Shown piece after piece: positions 20,960 through 32,659 of a stretch of DNA of 64,000 nt. Each line of letters begins with the position of its first letter. Within the stretch, counting starts at the first letter, position 1. This DNA comes from Gambelia wislizenii (lineage: Eukaryota > Chordata > Lepidosauria > Squamata > Crotaphytidae): contig JAUMIR010000001.1 of assembly GCA_030847615.1 (NCBI GenBank), positions 161,173,001 through 161,237,000 of the forward strand. Direction: 5' to 3'. The translations under genes were made by a program, and so were the position numbers. A model generated the notes under the pieces. That model was not told the DNA's origin. It searched no databases and saw only the letters and a list, made by a program, of their open reading frames with translations.

Positions 20960-22234
20960 CTTGATACAGGCCTTAACCACTGTTGGCAGTGAGAAGTCTC
21001 CAATTGGGTTGTAAAAGAGAAAGAAGCGTTATCCTATCTGTACCAATTGACTTTTAGGCTATTGAAGAGATAGAAAACATTATTTATGAAGATTGTTTTA
21101 ACAAGAATCTTTCAACTTAAAAATTTCTCTTGTAATTATGTAATTATTAAGACTTTCATGACCTCTATATAAACTTTTAGACTGCGGGTATTGCTAATGT
21201 AAGAAATAATTGCTGAAATAGTATACACTGTCAGTCCAGTGTTTAATATTACAGTTAACCCAGGATACAATTGACTTGTTGGAGCAGACATTTCTTTGGG
21301 GAGGGGGGGGAACTTATAAATCCTTCTGATTCTTTCAGAAATTGTAAGGAAAAATAATCCTCTAATTAAAACATGGAATATTTCTTGCCCTCTTTTAATT
21401 TTTTTAAATCATAGCTTTGTTTGCATTATCTTAGACTAAGTTATATTGGCATACTAATTTGTCCTAGTTTTTCCATCATGTTTGTTACAACCTCTTATAG
21501 TGTGGAAATACACCTACCTCTTCATTTGCTGAAGATAACATCTATTATTATTTACCTGTTTCTGAAATATGTCATTTGGCCCCCACATAAATTTTGTTTT
21601 ATGCTAATTAGGGAAGTGTTTGCCTCTCATTAACAACATGTGTTTTCTCATTCACAAAATGTCCTTTTTGATTAATGCTTTGTCTGAGGATAAAATGTAT
21701 TGAAACTGTTATTTGAAACAAAGGACAAACTCCAATTGCATGAAACCCATGGTGCTAATGCTTATGAAAGAGTGAGGTGTTCAACGTTGGCACTGGAGGG
21801 GAGATGAAGAAGAGAACTCAGTTTTTGTTTTGCTAATGGCTTACTTAGTATGGGACATGTGGAATATAAAGAGAGAGAAAAATAAATCTGTATATAGTGT
21901 CTTGCAGTTGGAGGCCCACACCCAGCAGGAGGATTCAAGTTAGTCATAAGTAATTTGTTCCATTCCATTCAATGGGACTTAATTGTGATTAACTTTAGCT
22001 AAATTGGAGCCCAAGTGCTTAAATGCCATGAGCAACTGTATTGTAGATGTATTACTGTGAACTGTTTACTTACAAGATGGTCTTGCTTTTTGGTACTGTA
22101 ATACTTGCAGACTCATGATCTGTTTAAACAGGCACTGTACATATACACTCCTTGGTTATTGTTCTTGCAGTCATGTCACTGCAAGAGCAGTATTAGCTGA
22201 GAAGATTCCATTCCTTCCGTATCAACTTCTCTAA

Positions 22235-22323
22235 GATTGCAATCCGATATACAGTTACCTGGGAATAAGTCCCACTGAACTCAGTGGGGCTTGCCTTTGA
22301 GTAGACATGCAGAGGATTGCACT
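22235..22323. repeat. Old dispersed repeat in ELOVL4 3' UTR
   Basis: About 90 bp: GATTGCAATCCGATATACAG, GGGAATAAGTCCCACTGAAC, TCAGTGGGGCTT, GAGTAGACATGCAGAGGATT, ending GCACT. Well preserved compared with other copies in this window, and with short complementary ends (GATTGCAATCC / GGATTGCAC). Confidence 0.65.
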
Positions 22324-22609
22324 CTCTGTCTAGTTTCCATGACTGTTTGGCCCATCATTCCTTCTGGTGAGACACTGTGGCTTCTCTCTTACACTGATGG
22401 TCGAGCATACCTCAAACTCTACTGAGACAAAAGTTCAATAAGAATTCTTCAATGGACAGAGAGAAGTCATTATTTGCTCCAACGTGGAGTGAGTTTGAGG
22501 GAAAAATAGAACTGAGGAGGTCTTTCGCTTCTCTGCTATCTATATTGGAGCCAGTTATCATACACTGATGAGAGAAAGGCCTCTTTCGTAATGTATTTTA
22601 TATCATTAA

Positions 22610-22615
22610 AATAAA
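22610..22615 (+). terminator. Candidate AATAAA polyadenylation signal
   Basis: Canonical hexamer in TTAAAATAAAAACTG with a downstream GTTGAGTTGAG and T-rich element. Best candidate for the main ELOVL4 3' end. Confidence 0.45.
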
Positions 22616-22673
22616 AACTGTTGAGTTGAGACACTGAATTCTGTTTTACTTTTCCCCATCTTATGCTGTCTAT

Positions 22674-22679
22674 AATAAA
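22674..22679 (+). terminator. Candidate AATAAA polyadenylation signal
   Basis: TATAATAAAC in AT-rich context, 59 bases past the preceding hexamer; an alternative ELOVL4 3' end. Confidence 0.35.
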
Positions 22680-22868
22680 CAACAGGGGGAGAATTTTTTT
22701 TACTGTATCTTTGACTTAATGGTTTTACCCCAAACTCTAATTTTTCAGTCCCAAAATATAATTGGAAGGACTATAAATATCTTTTTGACATTGAGCAAAG
22801 TTACAGGCCAACTTGTTAGCTTGATCTCCAAAAGCGAAACAAACTGAAATGGTGGATACTACCCTGGG

Positions 22869-22952
22869 CCACAATCGTAAAAACACTTACTAGCCTCATT
22901 GAATATTGTGGGATTTACTCCAATCTGAGTAAATATGTATAGGACTGTACTG
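22869..22952. repeat. Degenerate copy of the same 90-bp repeat
   Basis: ACAATCGTAAAAACACTTAC, TCATTGAATATTGTGGGATT and GAGTAAATATGTATAGGACT line up with the 22.2-kb copy. Confidence 0.45.
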
Positions 22953-23867
22953 TTAGGAAAGCACATCAGATGTATTGGACCTTGACAGGTCTGGGACCAT
23001 TAACAGATCTCTTGGCTTAGTCTTGTTTCTTTTGTGCTTTCCAGAAGAAAGTACAAAAATGGGCCATAGACAGGATAAACAGAAATTCTGTTGGATTCAG
23101 TGGGGGAGAATTAAGCATGTGCTTTAATCTTCCAGTGGAATTGGTGGGACTTGCATGTGCTTAACCTTGGCTGGATTGTTCCTTAAAATATATGGAAATT
23201 TAAAAAAAAAGTAAAACTTGTTTGCAGATATTTTGCCCTCTTTGTAGTGTATTAGGATTTTAGCATGGTGTGCTATTCTGTTATAATCCAGATGAAGTAA
23301 AGTATTTTGATGAAAAGATACAGGATATTAGCATTTTGTGCCACTGCAGGTGATATTGAGAAATGTTCTCTTACAACAATGGTGTGATTTTTGCCACACC
23401 TGTTGACATAGATTTCATCTGCCATCATTTGTTGTATGTACCTGTATTTGCATAGCCTGTGAGCATTACAGATTCATATCCATGAGAATGCACGGGGGTG
23501 TGATTCCAGCATAATATTGCTGCTGAAAAGATGAATCATTTGTTGTTTGTAAAGAAGGAACAAGTTGTTGGTGGTGTCCAAGCTGCCAGCACTGATAAGC
23601 ACATTGCAGTGCAAACTGCACCCACGTTAAGATTTACATCTAAAATATTCCTAACATATGTGGCTGTGTGGCAGATGCTATTCAGTAGCACATTAGATTT
23701 TCTACATAGAGATTAATTGCATTACAGCATTGGCCTGTGGTATATTGTCTTTGGGGACATGTATGTACAGAGTAAAAAGCCACCGCATTTATTGACTTCC
23801 TAATCCATGTACCTGTGTCTGAAAAGGCACTGCTACTGCCACATAGAAGTTACTTCTTTATGTTAAA

Positions 23868-23873
23868 AATAAA
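23868..23873 (+). terminator. Candidate distal AATAAA polyadenylation signal
   Basis: TTAAAAATAAAATAGC. It would define a long 3' UTR of about 2.9 kb. There is no coding or strong repeat signal between the proximal signals and this point except degenerate old repeats. Confidence 0.3.
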
Positions 23874-23899
23874 ATAGCAATGTGTTAAATGAACCATGG

Positions 23900-24582
23900 T
23901 GAGCCTTACTGCACTCTGTGGAAAAGGAAAAAAGCAACAGGAACATTTCATCTTTCCTGATGCCTTCCCATGTGAGGTCAGCGTCCTTCTGGTGTCCTTT
24001 CATTCCAATCCTGTGGGCAAGCTAAAACTGCATCTTTTTGCAAACAGGTTTTTCTGGTTAGCAAAAAGGCATGGTTTTACCTCAGTCCCTTATGGGACTG
24101 CAATGAAAAATAAACAGCGCCATGCAGGAAGGCAGCAGGAAAGATAGAACATTCCTGCTGCTTTACCGCTTTTCCTTGGAGTGCAGTAAGGCTCAGTGAG
24201 GGAGCTTAGAGTATGCCCATCAGCTAGAAAGGATTTCTAGATTCTTCATTTCATTGGGCATTCATTGTGTGGTTACGAAGTGAATATATAGTCTCTCACT
24301 ATTCAATTGACATTTGAAGAAATATGTCAAGAAGCTGGATGTTTCTGTTTCTTCTCTGTCTTCTTTGTAGTCTCTGAGCTACTATAGCCATCAAAAAACT
24401 CATTTTTTCAACTATGGACTTTCTCCCCCTTTTGCTATCTCTTTTTATTAGAGAAAAGCACATTGCATGGAAACTAAAGCCCTAGGAGTGGCAATGACTC
24501 AGTGGCAGAGGGAATACAAGCTCCTATTTGTGGCCACCTTGAGGGGTATAGTGCTCTAAAGGGGGCTCTTGTTTATTGAACC
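23900..24582. other. Downstream of gene, nothing recognised
   Basis: No exon or clear repeat. It contains an 83-codon open frame at 23896-24147 without recognisable domains, which is probably chance. Confidence 0.4.
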
Positions 24583-24828
24583 CCAGTACCCCAAAAGCAC
24601 CAGATCCTGTCTGATCTTGGAAGCTAAGCTGGGCCAGACCTAGCTAGTACATCGATGGGAGATTGCCAGTGAATACCAGGTGCTGTTGGTTATATTTCAG
24701 AGAAAGGAACTGGTAAAAATAGCTCTGAGTATTCCTTGCCTTTAAAAACCCTATGAAATTCATGGGATCACCATCAGTCAATAGGCAAGTTGAAGGCACA
24801 TAAGCACACACAGACACACAACAAAAGA
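24583..24828 (+). mobile_element. 5S-rRNA-derived SINE (5S-Sauria type)
   Basis: 5S-like head (CAGATCCTGTCTGATCTTGG, AAGCTAAGCTGGG, CGATGGGAGATTGCC), body with AAAACCCTATGAAATTCATG, tail CAAGTTGAAGGCACATAAGC and an (ACAC)n/(ACAA)n end. Confidence 0.9.
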
Positions 24829-25033
24829 ACAACAAAGATCAACAAAATCAATAAACATCAGTTGGTGACAGTTGAGACATCTATGATATTCGCTCTTCTT
24901 CTGAAGCATTCCTTTGAAACTGTCTAAATTGATGGTATTGTGACAAAAATCTATAGACATTTTTCACTAGTATGAATTAAAAAAAGCTTAAATTTCCAAA
25001 TAATGCCAGATATATTAAAGCAAATAGATGTGG

Positions 25034-25213
25034 GGGCCTTTCACACTAAACGCACTTTAAATCCCATGGCTGCTGGGATGGGGAGTTTGGTGACAGCACC
25101 AGAGAGGATTCTAAACAACCCTCTGATACTACAAAGCCCGGGATTCTATAGGGTGGAACCATGGCAATTACAGTGGAATCATAATGCTGCAAATGTTTAG
25201 TGTAAAAGTGCCC
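25034..25213. mobile_element. Foldback MITE, hAT-like
   Basis: GGGCCTTTCACACTAAACGC is matched in inverse by GTTTAGTGTAAAAGTGCCC. 180 bp with no coding capacity. The ends resemble the 52.2-kb element (GGCTCATTCACACTACAC). Confidence 0.65.
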
Positions 25214-25220
25214 ATGGACT

Positions 25221-25449
25221 CTTCTTGTGTGCCTTCAAGTCATTTCTGACTTATGGCAACCCTAAAGTGAAACTATCACGGGGTTTTCGTGGCAAGATTT
25301 GTTCAGAGGGGGTTTGCCTTATCCTTCTGAGGCTGGGGGAGTGTGACTTGCCCAAGGTCACCCAGTGGGTTTCCATGGCTGAGCAGGGATTCAAACCCTG
25401 GTCTCCACAGTCATAGTCCAACACTCAAACCACTACACCATGCTAGTTC
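25221..25449 (-). mobile_element. Sauria SINE, minus strand, nearly full length
   Basis: The reverse strand reads tRNA-like head (TAGCATGGTGTAGTGGTTTG, CAGGGTTTGAATCCCTGCTC) with A and B box-like motifs, a CCCACTGGGTGACCTTGGGC body, and a BovB-like tail with AGGGTTGCCATAAGTCAGAA. Confidence 0.9.
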
Positions 25450-28125
25450 CTTATGGACTCTACAGCCCTAATATTGGCTTTTATTATTCAGTTTTCTACC
25501 TAAAGCAGGTTCACCATCGTGGTAGGAATTACGAATCAATAGATTGAACTAATATAAAATACTACCAAAAAAATTAAGATGGCCTTTTTGTTACCTTTAT
25601 CTCTGTGTAAAATTACATGTACTGTTAATAAGTTTACAAATCTTTTTCTCCAAGCATTAATTACTACCAGTAATAGGTGGAGATCACTACTAGCTCCTAC
25701 CTAGTTCCAATCTATTTTTTTTTCTGGTTCCATCTTCTCTTTATTGAGACTGGAAAGGGCACTCATTTCCAGCTACAGAAAGGTAAGGGCCTTCACAGAG
25801 TAATAGATCTCTTTTATCAGCAGAAAAACTAACAAACATTTTAGAGGAAACAGAAAACTCTTGGTACCAGTTGTTCCAGGTCTTCACATTTGCTAAACCT
25901 CTGTAATGAAAAGAAGGTCTCCCCAGTTCAATGACTATTTTTGATTATTATTGTCTTTCCCTCACAAAAGTGACATAGAGCCTAGATTCAAACACTTATA
26001 ATAATCTCCCACATGACCAGTATGACAATTTCTCTGGTATTAGAGTTGCCTGGAAACAAACCTATGGTCAGAATCTTGTTTGGTGTCTTATGCACACATT
26101 TCCCCCATATGTTGGTGTGTTTTTTTTCTGATGCAGAAGCAATGTGCTGTGCATTCTGTGCATGGCTGTGCATTGTGCATGAGTGTGTTCAGTTCAACAT
26201 TATGTTGCACATTTAGTGGCTTGGTTCAGTTGTAGAACGTTGCCATTCAAAACAAGGGCCAAGAACCAGCATCAAAGGCTACAATGTGTAACTTTTCAAT
26301 GATGTAGCTAAGTCTCTGACATGATATACAACCCTTCTAGTGAATTACAATGATACACACATAGCTGGCTTGATTTGTGCAATGGTTCCAATGCCATAGC
26401 TACATCTCCCCGCCCCTCCTGAGAATACAAACTTTGCACAACACAATTCAACTTTATGTGATCATAAGTTAGTTTATGATGATGCAATTTCCCAACAGTG
26501 ATGTAGCACAATTAATGCATAACTCTACAACCAGAGATTTATAATAGACAATTTCAGTGTGGAATCTTGACCTAAATGCATCTGTTACCAAGTCAGACTG
26601 TAGCTGTATTTGGACAAGTTCCTCCATTAAGACCACCTCCATGTTTGTTAGAAAGAAAATGTCTATAGATGGCATCTTTCACCTTCTAGATTGCCTTTAA
26701 ATAACATGAATGTATCACCCTCCTGCTGGTAGGTAAGGAATTTTACTGCTTTTGAGGCTCTTTTACCTGCAGGATGAAAACCTCTCCTAGAAACAGAAGT
26801 TGGAATATGTCAGCAAAATTGCCTCTCAACAGAATGAGTATGATGAGAGACTTTTGTTGTATACACTCTTTGCTGGAAAGAACAAGAAGTTATCTCACAG
26901 GTCTTATTTCTTTATTACTACCTTAAGCCAGGATGGTTATTGCAAAGGGCTGAAGTCCTCTGAAGGTGGTGAGTTTGTTTTTTGTTTTTGTTTTTTCACA
27001 AAGACAGGTATGAGATCTAATCTTAAATAAGAAATTGACAGCTAGAAGTTCTCAAAGATGAGGCAACAGATACTTTCATAGAACTATAAATACCTTTTAA
27101 TGACATTGACCGGAATCCTGTTGGGCAGTTATGAATGTGTAACCTAGAGTTATGCACCTGTGATTCTTTTGTATTCACAATTCCTAGTTTGTATTCACAA
27201 ACTCCTTAGTTTGGGGCTACATAGGGACAACGAAAAAGTCTTCCAATCTCCACTTACCAGGAAGTAGTCACTGTGACTGATGTGAGTCTGTTCCCCTATC
27301 TATCAGGAAACAGCTGGATGAGGGTCCCACCCACCCCTTGTGCAAGCAATCTATAGTGCAAGAGGGGATTGCAACAGGAGTCCTGTTTCTGTCTGTCACA
27401 CTCGCTTACAGAAATCGTTCACGGGAGGCAGTAGGACCATCAGCCAGATGCTTCTTGATCGACAAAGGAATAGATCCCTGCCAATTTCAGTGGTTGCTTC
27501 CCAGTAAGTGGGGATTGGGATGGTATTCACTGCTAAGCACCATAACTACAGCATATGTATATCTCCAGCAGGATTCCAGCCCCCATAAATAATCTGGTTG
27601 TCCAGGAGGTGAGTGAAGGTATTACAAAGTCCTTCTTTGGGAACTGTGATGAGCCCTTTCTAAACAATATAGCTGCAAGCCTGTTCATCTGGAATAGAAT
27701 ACTCTGCTGGTTATATTGGTCACATATTAAGATATGAACATATCTTAGAATCATATAAGAAGTGTCCCTTGTGGATCCTCTTTTGCAGCTCAAATGGGAC
27801 ATTTTAAATTACTGTGGATATGTGTCTGTCTGCTTTATGAATAAATAACCCCCACCAAAATTAGTAAACACCAATAAATAATAAACGTCCACTCCAAAGA
27901 ATGCTAACATAGGGAGAAAACAGATGGGGATGCATACTTGTATAAAGGAAAAAATAAATCTTTGTTGGGTTAAATAAACCAATGTTTGTATAACATTGTT
28001 TCTTATTTTGTGCAATGATGAAGAGTTTAAGATACAGAAATACCTGTGCCCATATTAGGCCTCCTGAAACAAAATGGTTTCTCTATATGCATTTCACTTC
28101 TTTTTAGGAAAACTATATGTGTACC
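25450..28125. other. Intergenic, nothing firm recognised
   Basis: No host exon, RNA gene or full repeat recognised. A weak 'AATCCTGTTGGGCAGTTATG' segment near 27115 may be a worn copy of the 90-bp repeat. Confidence 0.4.
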
Positions 28126-28650
28126 AGAGAGCCCACATGGTGCAGTGGTTTAAGAATTGGACTATGGAGATTATAAGACACAGGAGAATGCGCCAAAAAA
28201 TTGTGTTCCCAACCACGTCACAAGATTCCTACAAGAACAGAAACGGCAAACTTACTAGACACCCATGTCCTTCTGCCATTCGGGGGGGGGGGTAGCACTG
28301 ATGCTGTCAAGGTTTCCCTTTTTTATTGATGGGAACAAACAGCTAATAAAAAGGGTGGCCTTGCTCATAGCCATGCTATGCCCCCAAAATGCTGGAGGAC
28401 AACGTCATCTGATAATCTTGCCCCTTCCTGCTCTTGGTGCTATCTTTTGACATGGTTTTTTTCCATGTCTGATAACCTCCTATGACTCTGGAGAACAGGG
28501 TTCAAATTCCCACTCAACATGTCACACTCTCTCAGCATCAGAGGAAGGCAAAGACAAACCCCCTCTGAACAAATTTTGCCAAGAAAACCCCATGGTAGTC
28601 TTAGGGTTGCCATAAATCAGAAACAACTTGAAGGCATGCAACAAGAACAA
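28126..28650 (+). mobile_element. Sauria SINE interrupted by a MITE
   Basis: The head (GAGAGCCCACATGGTGCAGT, GGTTTAAGAATTGGACTAT) ends at 28165 and resumes at 28481 with TATGACTCTGGAGAACAGGG, followed by CACACTCTCTCAG, GAACAAATTTTGCCAAGAAA and AACAACTTGAAGGCATG. The 315 bp between are a separate insertion with its own ends. Confidence 0.9.
28166..28480. mobile_element. GGAGATT-ended MITE (Harbinger-like), inside Sauria SINE
   Basis: Ends GGAGATTATAAG and CTGATAACCTCC are imperfect inverted repeats, flanked by a TAT duplication (28163-28165 and 28481-28483). Deleting the element and one TAT restores GGACTATGACTCTGG, as expected for the SINE. The interior is non-coding and has a G10 run at 28282-28291. 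Confidence 0.8.
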
Positions 28651-29331
28651 GTATGTATAGCAGAATCCAAACTGAAAACCCCATATGTTTTTTCTCAGTA
28701 GGATTTCTTTATTCAAAAACCATTACAAGTCCCACTTAGTCATATATCATTTGACCCACTAACCTTCAACTTCATGATTCAAATAGTACACTTTAATACT
28801 AATGATATGAATATATTTGTTTAAAAACTGAATTTAGAATTCATATAGATGTGTGTCATGTACTTCAACTGGTAAAGTTTCGGATTTCAGAATTCCAGTA
28901 TTTATATGTGTAGTTATCCAGCATATTTATAATGGCTGCATTATTGTGCCTTCAGTACATCACAGGAAAGACTGTAGGAATCAAATTAACAAGCAGAATC
29001 CAGCATTCCATAGAAGCTACAGTCTGTTCTTTATTTAAATCCTACTAACATGTGCTCAAAGAAGAAACGGTAAATGAAGCCTTGCAAAATCCAAGATACT
29101 ACAGTGGCAGTTCTACTGCTATGGGGATTGATTCCTCTTATTGCATGCCATACATCTCCCAAATGTAGTGGAATCTTACAAAAACATCAGCATTGTGGCA
29201 GTAGAATTGGGTTCTTATTTGGGCAGAAAACTACAGACAGTAGTTGGGCAGTTAAATGTAGTGGGAGATAATAGTTTGGTTTGCTGCAGCGTATAGCAGT
29301 ACTCTTGACTTAAGGAACTCAAGAAGTTCTG

Positions 29332-29450
29332 CCAGGACTCCTTCCTAGCTCTATCTGGAAATTCCTGGGATTGCCTGGTGGTCTCCCATCCAAATACTAA
29401 CCAGCTCTGGCCCTGTTTTGCTTCCAAAATCAATCAAGACTAGATGCTTT
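29332..29450 (-). mobile_element. 5S-derived SINE fragment, minus strand
   Basis: The reverse strand gives TTTTGGAAGCAAAACAGGGC, CAGAGCTGGTTAGTATTTGG and ATGGGAGACCACCAGGCAAT, aligned to the 5S A and C boxes, then CCAGGAATTTCCAGATAGAG. The tail is lost. Confidence 0.8.
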
Positions 29451-29759
29451 CAAATAGGTATGGAAATTAATACAAAATGTAAGATAATTTCATTATAGTG
29501 TAAGGACCTTTTTACATATGTCTGCAATCAAGGACAGCTATGCAATGTAGATTTTGCAGTCACACTTCCTGAAATTGAAATGTAACGTCATGGATGAAAA
29601 CTTTTTCAAGTAATTGGAAAAGGAGTACAATAGTCTTTCTGTATTATTACATATTGATGTTGTATATGTATTATGTGGTATAACTGTGTGATGAGTATTA
29701 CTTTTGCTTCAGTAGAGGACCTTAAATATTATTGAGTCAGGAGAGTTGTTAAGGGAATA

Positions 29760-30102
29760 TAGAATCATAGAATCATTGAGTTGGAAGAGACCTCAAGGGC
29801 CATCCAGTCCAACCCTCTGCCATGCAGGAATACACAATCAAAGCATTCCCGACAGCCTCTGTTTAAAAACCTCCAAAGAAGGAGACTCCACCACACTACG
29901 AAGCAGTGCATTCCACTTCTGAACAGCTCTTACTGTCAGGAAGTTCTTCCTAATATTTAGGTGGAATCTCTTTTCCTGTAGTTTGAATCCATTGATTCAT
30001 ATCCTAGCCTCTGGAGCAGCAGAAAACAAGCTTTCTCCATCCTCAGTATGACATCCCTTCAGATATTTAAGCATGGCTATCATGTCACCTCTCAACCTTC
30101 TG
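29760..30102 (-). mobile_element. CR1 LINE 3' end, about 340 bp
   Basis: Starts with two ATAGAATC units and GAGTTGGAAGAGACC, then CCATCCAGTCCAACCCTCTG and AAAACCTCCAAAGAAGGAGA, and runs to TCACCTCTCAACCTTCT. This is the reverse complement of the CR1 3' region seen in full at 18.4-19.1 kb. Confidence 0.93.
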
Positions 30103-31788
30103 TTTATACAAGTTAGGATACATGGCTCTATTTTGAATTGTGCAGATGCTGCTATTAAAACTTGATTTTGTTAAATGACAATTTGAACAGAGCAACTTGG
30201 GACTCTATCAGATGTGGCAAAAATCACACAATTACAACATCACGGCAGTGCAAAGAGGTCTCACTATCACACGACATTGTAGTGTGCTCATGGTCAAACT
30301 GTGCTCCAGCCGTTGCTTTTAATTGATAAGGTGTTGCCTTAATTGATGCAACAAGCCACCAATAGCTCTCAAGATTGCTTTTTTCATGGTATTGAAGAAC
30401 ATGCAAAACCATGTCCCACTGTAATCACAAGACTACAGTGTGAATGGGCAGTCCTCTTTCCCCCCCCTCCCCGTTCCTGGCAAAAACCCTCAGGGTGAGA
30501 ACATGGAAACTACCCACAGCACACTCTTTTAATGAACTATCCCAGTTCCTTTGCACATTTTTAGGTTTGTTTAAGTGTTTGTGTGTTCATTTACTTTGCT
30601 AGTTAAGGGGTTTTTGGTGTTTTTAAGCACACTTGTGTCTTCGCGCGAGAGCCGCCAAAATCTAGTCCATGCTAAATCATGGAACTAAAGTTCCATTCCT
30701 AAAGTGCTAGTGCTAGTTGTGCGATAATTCTGTGGTTGCTCTTTCACACAATTACATCAACATGTGATAATAAGTGTAATAATGCCACTATGTTTCCACT
30801 TTCTTCATTTGCAGAATTGCAGCATTTTAGACGCTAGTCTGATAATGTCCTTGGTCAAATGAAAGTTAGTTGTGCTTAGGAGTGGAAATTTATAATAGGA
30901 GAAAAACAAAGGATTCGGAACCCCATATTTCCTTTGTTGGGCAAACATGTATGTCTGTGTGGAGCTTCCAAGGATTGTCCTTGAAAGAGAAAATTGGCAG
31001 CCGGGGCGGTGGGGGGGGCTTAACCTTCCTTTCCTGCTTATTACCTTTCAAGTCTCCCTCATACATAACAAACACATCCCATATTCTAGTCTATTTTAAT
31101 TCATTTCAACCCAGGCAGGTTCAGTAGTATGCCTAGTGACCTAAAAGCCTGATGGGGGACACTTGGAGAGGGAAGGAGTTGAGTACACTTCCCATCCACT
31201 GATCCTCCTCTGGAGTGTGCCCTTCACCCCTCATTTGCATTATCTTAGAAAGTCAGAGCCTGGAAAAATCACTATTTTGGACTACTGCTCCAGAATCTCC
31301 TACAACTCCCAGAATCCTCCAGCATTGGTGATGCTAGCTGGGAAATTCTAGGTGCTGTCATCCCCAAAGGAAACTTCCAAATTCTGCAGCTACATGAGGA
31401 GCAATCTTCCCCAAAAGTAACTTCCCCAAGCTCTGTAGCAACATCATGCAGTTATGCCCTGTGCCCCATGCCAATGGCAGCACTAGGGGGGTGCAGAGAG
31501 GCCAAAGTGCACTAAGTGACACCGTCAGTGGGAGGGGTGACACCAGCCTTAGTGACGCCACAGCCCCATGCAAATCTACAAGATGTGGGGATACTCTATT
31601 GATTTCAATGAAACTGAAGCACAAATAACTTTATTCTGATTATAGCTAGTACATTTTGCCTTATAAGCAGATTTTAAGGAGAATGGTAGGGTGACCAAAT
31701 CCACAAATTTGTTTGTTTAAGCTCTAGAAAATTGCCTCTTTCTCTAAAAATGTGTCTTTCAGTTTTAAGCTATGTAGTGGCACTGTAA
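30103..31788. other. Intergenic, mostly unrecognised
   Basis: Holds a CTACAACTCCCAGAATCCTC hAT-type scrap near 31300. No exon seen. Confidence 0.4.
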
Positions 31789-31790
31789 TA

Positions 31791-32653
31791 CAGTTGTCCC
31801 TCCACATTTGCAGGTTTAATTTTCAAGGATTTGATTATTCGTGGATTATTTGCCACCACCTCCGCTGCTGCCCTACACCATTTTTAATATGTCTCACCAT
31901 GCATTCGCAGTTTCTCTGCAAGCCTCACAAAACTGAGAGAGACTGCAAACAGTCAGTGAGGGTTGAAAGGGGCAGAGGCAGCAACAAGCTCTGCCAGCGG
32001 CTCACCTCTGCCTTGCAAAAGAATCCCACCACCTACAAGGCAGAAGCGGGCAGCTAGTGTACTCCCCACCATGGATTCAAATGTATTGCCTACTGTACAT
32101 TTGAATCTGCAGTAGGTTGAATTTGCAGATTGCACTTTTGTATGTGTGTTAAATATGGTTTCTAAAATAGTACTCTATGATGAACTCGCCACGGGTCAGC
32201 ATAAGAGGGGCACTCCAAAAAAGTGATACAAGGACTCCCTGAAGCAACATCTCAGGCTTGGCCAAATTGATCACCAACAATGGTCCGCCATGGCCTCACA
32301 TCGGGAGGCATGGAGACGCACTGTCCACAATGCTGCAGCCTTATTTGAGAACTCATGCCGAACAAGTCTTGAAGAGAAACGACAACGCAGAAAGAATTAC
32401 AACCCAGAAACATCACCCAAGGAGACTTTCTGCTGTGCTTTCTGTAACCGGACTTGTTTATCTCGGATTGGCCTTTTTAGTCATCAGCGCACCTGCAGAA
32501 AGGGTGGGATGAGTCCTTCCTGAATCTTCATTTGCAAAGAAAAGCCAGGGAGAGAGAGAGAAATATGGTTTATGGGGACTAGAGATGTGCATGCTTTTTC
32601 TACTTTTGCAGGGGTCCTGCGCCTGAACCCCCACAAATGTGGAGGGATGACTG
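31791..32653. mobile_element. Long mariner-type element carrying a LINE tail
   Basis: Left end CAGTTGTCCCTCCACATTTG after TA, right end AAATGTGGAGGGATGACTG: inverted repeats about 860 bp apart. About 360 bp of the interior is a minus-to-plus LINE 3' fragment (32188-32555), so the element itself is about 500 bp. Confidence 0.65.
32188..32555 (+). mobile_element. Non-LTR retrotransposon C-terminal fragment with CCHC finger
   Basis: The plus strand reads KRGTPKK, then LRLGQIDHQQ, a frame change, MASHREAWRRTVHNAAALFE and EEKRQRRKNYNPETSPKE, then FCCAFCNRTCLSRIGLFSHQ with a following RTC (a CxxC...HxxxC finger), and stops at 32521. This matches the C-terminal end of many LINE ORF2 proteins. A hairpin-capable 3' end (TTCATTTGCAAAGAAAAGCC) and an (AGAG)n tail follow. 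Two more copies lie at 46912-47261 and 61525-61882, both on the minus strand. Confidence 0.8.
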
Positions 32654-32659
32654 CATTCC

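Larger units (their letters stand above)
20960..22640 (+). other. ELOVL4: ELOVL4 3' UTR, with candidate polyadenylation sites
   Basis: Non-coding sequence continuing from the stop codon, AT-rich. AATAAA hexamers lie at 21881-21886 and 22610-22615. The second is followed by a GT/T-rich stretch, so cleavage near 22635 would give a UTR of about 1.7 kb. Further hexamers at 22674-22679 and 23868-23873 would give 1.7 and 2.9 kb forms. Choice of site cannot be settled from sequence alone. Confidence 0.6.
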
